Source: Opitutaceae bacterium
GTDB lineage: Bacteria > Verrucomicrobiota > Verrucomicrobiia > Opitutales > Opitutaceae
Direction: 5' to 3'
DNA: 8,119 nt
NCBI GenBank assembly: GCA_016763045.1
Contig: JAESUN010000367.1
Coordinates: forward strand, 1 to 8,119
The notes below the pieces were generated by a model. It did not search any database. It had not been told where the DNA came from and worked only from the letters and a program-made list of their open reading frames with translations. The translations under genes were made by a program, and so were the position numbers. Shown in pieces: positions 1 to 5,144 of the stretch (position 1 is its first letter; every line of letters starts with the position of its first letter).

Positions 1-88
1 CAGATTCTTTCATGCTTTGTTGAATCTCAAAGCGACGCGGTTTATCACTGGGGTTTTGAGGGATCGTTTCGTACGTGTATGTAGCCAT
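1..88 (-). CDS. FmdB-like zinc-ribbon family protein, N-terminal fragment (runs off left edge)
   Basis: Only the first 29 codons lie in the window; the gene continues past position 1. The protein starts MATYTYETIP and goes on to a basic PRRFE segment and QQSMKES. This resembles the N-terminus of small FmdB-type 'putative regulatory protein' zinc ribbons, which usually begin M-P-x-Y-x-Y-x-C and carry a 'FE..QSM.D.PL' segment. The usual early cysteine pair is absent and is replaced by a proline-containing stretch (IPQNPSDKP), a variant I associate with Verrucomicrobia and Planctomycetes. The molecular role of the family is not well established. The ATG follows the oxidoreductase stop by 19 bases, with no visible Shine-Dalgarno sequence, so it is probably co-transcribed. 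The family call rests on a short N-terminus and is moderate. Confidence 0.6.
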   Translation of the reverse strand, partial: MATYTYETIPQNPSDKPRRFEIQQSMKES

Positions 89-107
89 GAAAGAATGGAA
101 CAGAAGA

Positions 108-1208
108 TTAACTATCAAGTTCGCCAGTGGGTAGGTTCATGGGAAGAGCCTGTGGTTGCGAACAGGTTGTTTTAAGAGTTAAGTGACGGGATTCGTCGGA
201 GGATTTTTCAAATGATTGCATCATTTCAACAACGTGAAGGGCCATTTCCCCGTTAACCCGATGGGGCCTGCCTGAACGAATGGCATATGCCATATCCGCA
301 ACACCAATTCCTCGTCCAACGTTTGTTTCGTGAGTATGGGGAATTTCGGTCCATTCTTTCTCCCGTCCTTTTTTCAAAAGGATTGTTCCTTCGAAGTCAT
401 TGGGATCCGGAACGCAAAGAGTTCCTTCTGTTCCATGAATTTCGAGCATTGGCAGATGGTTTCCCCATACATCGAAGCTCATGATGATGGTAGCGGTGAG
501 GTTATTGGCGAAATCGATGGTGCCTGTTAAATGCGTTGGAACTTCAACAGGTAGGACGGTCCCCTTGAAAGGCTCACTCGTAATCGTTCGAGTGGGGAAT
601 GATTTTTTGGTAGAACCGGAGATTCGGACTGCTGGGCCCAGTAGGTTGACGAGTGCAGTTAAATAATAGGGACCCATATCAAACATGGGGCCTCCTCCTT
701 CTTGATAGTAGAATGAAGGGTTTGGGTGCCAGTTCTCGTGCCCATGTGAAGCCCAGAATGCTGTTGCTGCGATGGGATCCCCTATCGCTCCATCGTCAAT
801 GAGTTTACGACAGGTTTGTCCGCCTCCTCCTAGAAATGTATCCGGAGCACAACCAACTCGTAGGTTTTTTTCTTTCGCTAAACGGTAGGTTTCCTCTGCT
901 TCGGGTAAATCTAGTCCGAAAGGTTTTTCACAGTAGGCATGCTTGCCCGCATTCAAGATCGTTTGATTGAGTGAAGCATGAAATTTAGGGATCGTCAGAT
1001 TAATGATTATTTCAATATCTGGATGTTGTATCAGTTCCTCAACAGATAGAGCTTGGGGGATATCGAACTTCTCTGCTTGGGTTTTTGCTCGTTCGTGATC
1101 GATATCTGCACAGGCGATGATCTCCAGTATTTTGAATTTGGCGGATCCTTCGAAATAGGCTTTGCTAATGGCTCCACAGCCAATAATACCGACTTTTACG
1201 GGTTTCAT
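108..1208 (-). CDS. Gfo/Idh/MocA family NAD(P)-dependent oxidoreductase
   Basis: A 366-residue cytoplasmic oxidoreductase, a normal length for this family, which oxidises or reduces sugars, polyols and their derivatives using NAD(P). An N-terminal Rossmann fold is clear: VGIIGCGAIS (residues 5-14) is the dinucleotide-binding glycine loop, and an acidic residue after the second strand (ACADID, D35/D37) suits ribose binding. The EKP motif at 94-96 supplies the family's catalytic lysine (K95). The C-terminal substrate domain contains GGGPMFDMGPYY (171-182). D177 matches the conserved Asp, while the His often found in DxGxH is replaced by Pro-Tyr. The specific substrate cannot be read from the sequence. 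It lies 37 bases downstream of the isomerase-like gene, a common partnership in sugar or inositol-type pathways. The ATG gives exactly the expected N-terminus (MKPVKVGIIG); no Shine-Dalgarno sequence is visible. Confidence 0.93.
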   Translation of the reverse strand: MKPVKVGIIGCGAISKAYFEGSAKFKILEIIACADIDHERAKTQAEKFDIPQALSVEELIQHPDIEIIINLTIPKFHASLNQTILNAGKHAYCEKPFGLDLPEAEETYRLAKEKNLRVGCAPDTFLGGGGQTCRKLIDDGAIGDPIAATAFWASHGHENWHPNPSFYYQEGGGPMFDMGPYYLTALVNLLGPAVRISGSTKKSFPTRTITSEPFKGTVLPVEVPTHLTGTIDFANNLTATIIMSFDVWGNHLPMLEIHGTEGTLCVPDPNDFEGTILLKKGREKEWTEIPHTHETNVGRGIGVADMAYAIRSGRPHRVNGEMALHVVEMMQSFEKSSDESRHLTLKTTCSQPQALPMNLPTGELDS

Positions 1209-1245
1209 ATAAATTATTTTGGGGAGTTATTAAGGATAAGAAATA

Positions 1246-2133
1246 CTAAGAGGCTGTGAGAAATTTAAGTGAAGAAAGTAAGCCCTCTTTCTCAGCGTCA
1301 CTGGAATTATTATAGTCACTATCTTCCAGCTCTATGGAGACAAGCCCTTTGTAATTCTTTTGGTTTAAGAGAGAAAATACTTCTTTCCAGTCAGTGATTC
1401 CTTTTCCGGGAATCGTATAACGCCAGCTCCATTCTCCAAAATCAATTGGCGGTTTAAATGCCGCGGGAAGTTCATGTCCGTATTCATAGAGGTTTTCATG
1501 AAGTATTTCGGTGTCTTTGGCATGAACATGATAAACACGTTCGGAAAATTCATTGAGAAAACGGAGAGGATCAATCCCCATTCGGATGAGATGAGATGGG
1601 TCGTAGTTGATGCCTAGGCTCTTGGACGAGATTTCTTTGAAGAGTGTCCGAAAAGTTTCTGGGGTACAGCAAAGGGATCCGAGTCCAGGCCAGCCTTCGA
1701 TGACAACGGAACTATTATTTGCCTCCAGGACGGGGACCAGCTCTTGGAAGCTTTCCAGCATGAAACTGAAATTTTTCTTCCGTTCTAGGCTTGGATCTTC
1801 TGGTAACATAACAACAAAGAAGAGATTGGCCAAGGATGTGGAACAGGTCTCGATGTAGCGGCTTGCTTTTTCAACAGCTTCCTTGCGGGTTTCTGGATTT
1901 GCAGAGATCAGTTGATTCCAATAGGGGAGATCAACGCTTCCTATCTTCATCATTGTCTCTTCCGGGATGGCAACATATTGTTCGGCATCACTTCCGAGAT
2001 CCAAAAAAGCAAACTGGTTTTCATGTGCCCAGGTGATGAGAGATTGAATGTCGTTTTGCCAATTACTCCATCCTCGTCGAAATCCGATGGGGAAATGTCC
2101 AGTGTGTGTTTTTGATGTCAATTTTTCGGTCAT
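1246..2133 (-). CDS. Sugar phosphate isomerase/epimerase-like TIM-barrel protein
   Basis: A 295-residue protein of the xylose-isomerase-like TIM-barrel superfamily (AP endonuclease 2 fold), which includes sugar epimerases and isomerases, inosose dehydratase and hydroxypyruvate isomerase. Likely divalent-metal and catalytic residues appear in the expected order at strand ends: E146 (VVIEGWPG), D178 and H181 (NYDPSHL), H204 (YHVHAKD) and E268 (VSIELED). The opening GHFPIGFRRGW and the FLDLGSD segment (43-49) form the first strands. The substrate is not identifiable; the sugar assignment comes from family and from the oxidoreductase next door. The ATG overlaps the stop codon of the araC-like gene by one base (TAATG), so translation is probably coupled to it. 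The gene ends with TAG, 37 bases before the oxidoreductase start. Confidence 0.88.
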   Translation of the reverse strand: MTEKLTSKTHTGHFPIGFRRGWSNWQNDIQSLITWAHENQFAFLDLGSDAEQYVAIPEETMMKIGSVDLPYWNQLISANPETRKEAVEKASRYIETCSTSLANLFFVVMLPEDPSLERKKNFSFMLESFQELVPVLEANNSSVVIEGWPGLGSLCCTPETFRTLFKEISSKSLGINYDPSHLIRMGIDPLRFLNEFSERVYHVHAKDTEILHENLYEYGHELPAAFKPPIDFGEWSWRYTIPGKGITDWKEVFSLLNQKNYKGLVSIELEDSDYNNSSDAEKEGLLSSLKFLTAS

Positions 2134-2135
2134 TA
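2131..2135 (-). other. TAATG stop/start overlap
   Basis: Read on the minus strand, the araC-like stop TAA (2135-2133) and the isomerase-like ATG (2133-2131) share one base. No Shine-Dalgarno sequence is seen in the roughly 20 bases upstream, so the downstream start probably relies on re-initiation by ribosomes finishing the araC-like frame. That would tie production of the enzyme to that of the regulator. Confidence 0.75.
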
Positions 2136-2537
2136 TTTTTGATTGAGTGGGTGTCTCGGTAGGAAGGAAACTCTTCGGTAGTCCGATGGACTGAAGCCCT
2201 TCATTTTTTTAAATAAGGTTGAGAAATATTGATTTGATCTGAATCCACATACTTTCGCGATTTGAGAGAGATTCATTTCTTTCTCTGTTTCAAGTAGATG
2301 GATAGCGTTGGTTATACGGCATGTATTCAGGTATTCGATGGGGCTTTGATTGGTGAGTTTGCGACAGATGATGGCAAACTGGTTGCGTGCCAAGCCGCAT
2401 TGCCGGGCCATGGTGTCCAGGGTCCATGGTTGGTCTAGTTGGGTTGGTAATTGATCAAAGAAAGTTTTAACACAGTGACTAGAAAATGTGCGGATACTTT
2501 CTTCATGCGAAGGACTGGCTGGGGTAGAGTCTTTCAT
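2133..2537 (-). CDS. AraC-family DNA-binding protein lacking a sensor domain
   Basis: A 134-residue transcription regulator that is essentially the AraC/XylS DNA-binding domain alone. The first helix-turn-helix is at about 38-60 (WTLDTMARQCGL). The second is at about 88-111 (LSQIAKVCGF, then SNQYFSTLFKKMKGFSPSDYR), which matches the classical AraC signature. Typical family members are about 250-300 residues, with an N-terminal ligand-binding and dimerisation domain; here only some 35 linker-like residues precede the first motif. The glycosyltransferase stop (2541-2543) lies one codon before this ATG in the same frame, so no hidden N-terminal half exists upstream. It could be a true stand-alone DNA-binding protein or a trimmed remnant. 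Its overlap with the isomerase-like gene suggests local control of the sugar genes. No clear Shine-Dalgarno sequence precedes the ATG. Confidence 0.9.
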   Translation of the reverse strand: MKDSTPASPSHEESIRTFSSHCVKTFFDQLPTQLDQPWTLDTMARQCGLARNQFAIICRKLTNQSPIEYLNTCRITNAIHLLETEKEMNLSQIAKVCGFRSNQYFSTLFKKMKGFSPSDYRRVSFLPRHPLNQK

Positions 2538-2540
2538 TTC

Positions 2541-3581
2541 TTACTGCCAAAGACTGATCGCACGTAAACGTTGTTCGTATAGTTGGCCAATTGTTTGGAG
2601 AGAGTAACGTTCTTCCATTGTTTCCCTTCCTTTCTTGGAGATCTTATCGCGAAATACGTCGTCTTCAAATACTTTCCTCATAAACCAGGCGGCGTGTTCA
2701 ATATCTGGATTTGCCCAAATTTGACCCTTGCCGTAAGGCCCATGATTTTTTTCGAGCTTGATGAGTTGGTAATTAACGGGGCATCCGTTTTCGAGGTTTA
2801 CGAATTCCGATGTAGCTGACCAATTTGTAGAGATGACCGGTTTTTGGAGATACATCGATTCTGCGACTGAAAGTCCAAATCCTTCAGAACGGTGAAGCGA
2901 AACGAAACAATCGCAGGCATCTTGGAGAGCGTATACATCGGCTCGGGGTAGTGTTCTGGGAACAAGATGAACATTACGCAGATCTTTGACGGATTCTTTA
3001 AGTATCTCAAAATCAGATTCGTTTTTCTTTATCCCATGCACTTTCATTACTAGCCCGACTTTTTCGGAGGAATTTTGAAAAGCTTTACGGAATGCATTGA
3101 TGACAGCTTTGGGGTTTTTTCGTTCCTGATAGCTGTTCAGGTCATACATGAAGAGAAAGAGGAATTGATCTTCAGGGAGATTGAACTTTGCCCGATTGCT
3201 TCCAGTTAGTCGTTGGAAACTGATAGGGTGGGGTATTGTAAGAACAGGGATGGGAGATTTACGGGAGATTGCTTCTGTCACAAACTGAGAGGGAGTCCAG
3301 ATTTCATCGAAATAACGAAAGAACCGCATCCACGAATCGGGGAACTCAGGTAGTTCCCATGCCCAGTAGGCTATGTTGTATTTTCCTTTTCTGAAGTCTT
3401 CTCCATGCCAATGATCAATATCGCCTGCTTGTGCTGCATCAATGTGAAAAATGTTAACCGGATGACCGTTTTCTGTTTCGAGTTTATTGCTGTATGTGTT
3501 GTCTCCTTGGGCAGCGAGGCAGTTTAATTTGCATTCAATCAATGAATGAGGGAGTGATGTTTTGGACAGGGCATTTGCCAT
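2541..3581 (-). CDS. GT4-type (group 1) glycosyltransferase, missing its conserved N-terminus
   Basis: A 346-residue open frame from the first available ATG, encoding a retaining GT-B fold transferase of the GT4 kind that moves a sugar from a nucleotide-sugar to a growing glycan on the cytoplasmic side. The C-terminal half carries the family E-x7-E motif (EGFGLSVAE, E233 and E241), followed by KPVISTNWSATSEF, which places the nucleotide-sugar site. Other features are NIFHIDA (43-49), KYNIAYWAWELPEFP (67-81) and DEIWTPSQF (92-100). The ATG at 3579-3581 is a poor biological start: 20 in-frame codons upstream encode the canonical first strand and glycine loop of this family. Those codons have no ATG, GTG or TTG and are preceded at once by the TAA of the gene before. 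The domain probably belonged to a fusion with that gene. As it stands it may be produced weakly, or truncated and inactive. The end (RLRAISLWQ) looks natural. Confidence 0.85.
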   Translation of the reverse strand: MANALSKTSLPHSLIECKLNCLAAQGDNTYSNKLETENGHPVNIFHIDAAQAGDIDHWHGEDFRKGKYNIAYWAWELPEFPDSWMRFFRYFDEIWTPSQFVTEAISRKSPIPVLTIPHPISFQRLTGSNRAKFNLPEDQFLFLFMYDLNSYQERKNPKAVINAFRKAFQNSSEKVGLVMKVHGIKKNESDFEILKESVKDLRNVHLVPRTLPRADVYALQDACDCFVSLHRSEGFGLSVAESMYLQKPVISTNWSATSEFVNLENGCPVNYQLIKLEKNHGPYGKGQIWANPDIEHAAWFMRKVFEDDVFRDKISKKGRETMEERYSLQTIGQLYEQRLRAISLWQ

Positions 3582-3644
3582 GTAGCGAACGGATTCTCCG
3601 ACTCCCAGTTCTGCTTTGAACCAACCAATTAAATTGAGGCCTTA
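3582..3644 (-). other. In-frame TAA plus start-less coding segment joining GT2 and GT4 modules
   Basis: Minus-strand reading gives TAA (3644-3642) and then 20 sense codons encoding GLNLIGWFKAELGVGESVRY, which run without a break into the ATG at 3581. The LIGW...ELGVGES stretch is the typical first beta strand and glycine-rich loop of GT4 transferases, so it is protein sequence under selection, not a spacer. No ATG, GTG or TTG occurs within it; only rare starts (ATT at 3627-3629, CTG at 3606-3608) are possible. The upstream glycosyltransferase frame is the same frame. One base change in the TAA would therefore restore a continuous protein of about 867 residues. Possible explanations are a nonsense mutation, a sequencing or assembly error, or stop-codon readthrough. 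Confidence 0.8.
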
Positions 3645-5144
3645 CTTGCTGTAGCGCGTGACGAAATCACTGACAATAGGTATGTTGGGATTATTGAAAT
3701 TAAGGACGCTTTCTTTGTTGATTAGAATTTCACTGAATCGAAGGCGTTTGTTTTTTTCTTGGGAGCGATAGGACTGTAACCGATTCCTCAGGGCTTTTGG
3801 AAGGGGCCATTTTTCCGTGATTCTGCCTAAATAGGCCAAGGCATTGCTGATCCCAATTCCTAATAAGGTGATTTGAATAATGGTTGTAGAGCGAGGGTCT
3901 ATCAGAGTGACCGGCATTTCTAGGTTGAAGATGCCTTCTTCAATTTTGAGCCAGGTCTTTTCTTTTCCCCCAAGAGTTCCGATCTTTAATCCCAACTTTC
4001 CTTTGGAAGCGATGCTGTTATCGGTTTCCGGGAGTAATACACCTTTTATGGTAAGAGTTTTTACGGGGATATTTGCAGGTAATGTAACGGTGGCTTTTTT
4101 CCTTATCCAGACCAGACCAGTTTTGTCGTTTGTGGGAGGGAAACCGATGAAATCGAATTCTTTAAAAGAGATGGAAAGAGAGGGGCTTTTGTTCGGGCTG
4201 GCTCCAAGTAAATGTTCCCAGTGGGTATGTGTTTCCCTCATGCGAGCTTTTGCATAGGCAACGCCAGCTTCTGAAAGTAAGGGGTTGCCTATCTTCAGCT
4301 TATTGGAAATAGCTTGCCCATGTAAGTCCCAGGTGAAAATGCCTGGGGATTTTCTGAGTTCTTGGAGATAAAAATTTGGCCATTTTTCTGAGGCTAAAAT
4401 TGCGATTTTATTATTCCATTTTTCAAATAAGTAGCGGCAATTTTTTTCATCCTGCAGACTCGCTGTTCTACTGGCACTCACGTGGTGGCGGATAAGACTC
4501 TTATTCGCTATCATGATCTTCTTACCTGATTCGGTGGCTTTGAAACAGAGGTCGATGTCTTCACAACCATTGATAAATTTCTCGTCAAACCCGTTGATTT
4601 CGAAAAATAAACTTCTCTCGATGAGAAGGCATGCACCGGTAGTGGCAGGGGAAGCAGAGTAATGGGTGTTGGGGATCGTTTGTGAGTGGTGAGCCTTTCC
4701 ATTGATGGCAAAGGTGATGCCGGAGTGATCAATCTCTCCTGTTTTAATCGATGTTTGTATATTACCGACAATGCCTGTGTTTTGGTCTTCTGCAAAAGCA
4801 TTCATCATGGGCTCCAACCACCCAGGTGAGAATTCCAGGTCGTTGTTGAGTAGGCAAACGAACCGTCCTTTTGAGGCCTTTACTCCGATGTTGTTGGAAC
4901 ACGCATACCCTTTATTTTGTTCGTTTAGGATAATCTTATAACGAGGCGCGGGTAGTTTTGCGATGAAGTCTCTTGTCCCGTCGCTGCTGGCATCGTCTAC
5001 CAGTACAATCTCATAGCTGATTGTAGAAGGTACGCTTTTCTCCAGAGTGGTCAGGCATTCGTGGGTCAGGGGCAAATTGTTGTAAAGAGGTATGATAAAA
5101 GATACCTCTATGGGAGATGTGGAATCGGTGGAATTCGTTTTCAT
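3642..5144 (-). CDS. GT2 glycosyltransferase with C-terminal beta-rich domain, probable N-terminal part of a split GT2-GT4 protein
   Basis: A 500-residue protein with an N-terminal GT2 (GT-A fold, rhamnosyltransferase WbbL-like) domain at about 12-265. The nucleotide-sugar and metal motifs are VSFIIPLYNN (14-23), VDDASSDGT (49-57), LLNND (98-102) and the catalytic-site EDIDL (195-199), followed by RHHVSASR (219-226). Residues about 325-435 alternate in a beta-sandwich-like pattern that I cannot assign to a named family. They are followed by LGRITEKWPLP (439-449) and a basic stretch (RNRLQSYRSQEKNKRLRF). The tail FVTRYSK ends at TAA and runs in frame into a GT4 N-terminus, so the original protein was probably longer. 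The role is to add a sugar to a surface glycan; donor and acceptor are unknown. The ATG overlaps the previous gene's TGA (ATGA), indicating coupled translation. Confidence 0.9.
   Translation of the reverse strand: MKTNSTDSTSPIEVSFIIPLYNNLPLTHECLTTLEKSVPSTISYEIVLVDDASSDGTRDFIAKLPAPRYKIILNEQNKGYACSNNIGVKASKGRFVCLLNNDLEFSPGWLEPMMNAFAEDQNTGIVGNIQTSIKTGEIDHSGITFAINGKAHHSQTIPNTHYSASPATTGACLLIERSLFFEINGFDEKFINGCEDIDLCFKATESGKKIMIANKSLIRHHVSASRTASLQDEKNCRYLFEKWNNKIAILASEKWPNFYLQELRKSPGIFTWDLHGQAISNKLKIGNPLLSEAGVAYAKARMRETHTHWEHLLGASPNKSPSLSISFKEFDFIGFPPTNDKTGLVWIRKKATVTLPANIPVKTLTIKGVLLPETDNSIASKGKLGLKIGTLGGKEKTWLKIEEGIFNLEMPVTLIDPRSTTIIQITLLGIGISNALAYLGRITEKWPLPKALRNRLQSYRSQEKNKRLRFSEILINKESVLNFNNPNIPIVSDFVTRYSK
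5141..5144 (-). other. ATGA stop/start overlap between two glycosyltransferase genes
   Basis: On the minus strand the ATG of the GT2-beta protein (5144-5142) overlaps the TGA of the large multi-domain transferase (5143-5141). Upstream sequence offers only a weak AGG about a dozen bases away, so coupled termination and re-initiation is the likely mode. This fits two proteins made in fixed proportion for the same glycan. Confidence 0.8.

Noticed and set aside
1209..1245. Promoter or terminator in the 37-base gap before the oxidoreductase gene
   Set aside because: The gap is AT-rich but shows no hairpin with a T run and no convincing -35/-10 pair.
3642..3644. Genome-wide reassignment of TAA to an amino acid
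   Set aside because: Other genes in the window end naturally at TAA (108-110 and 2133-2135), and the GT4 frame ends at a plausible C-terminus with TAA at 2541-2543.
3642..3660. Programmed frameshift as the way round the TAA
   Set aside because: The GT4 N-terminus is in the same frame as the GT2 gene, so a frame change would not restore it; a +1 frame hits TAA soon after, and the other frame encodes unrelated residues.
3880..4257. 125-codon plus-strand open frame opposite the GT2-beta gene
   Set aside because: It lies wholly inside a well-supported gene on the other strand, shows no recognisable motif and has no neighbours in its direction.
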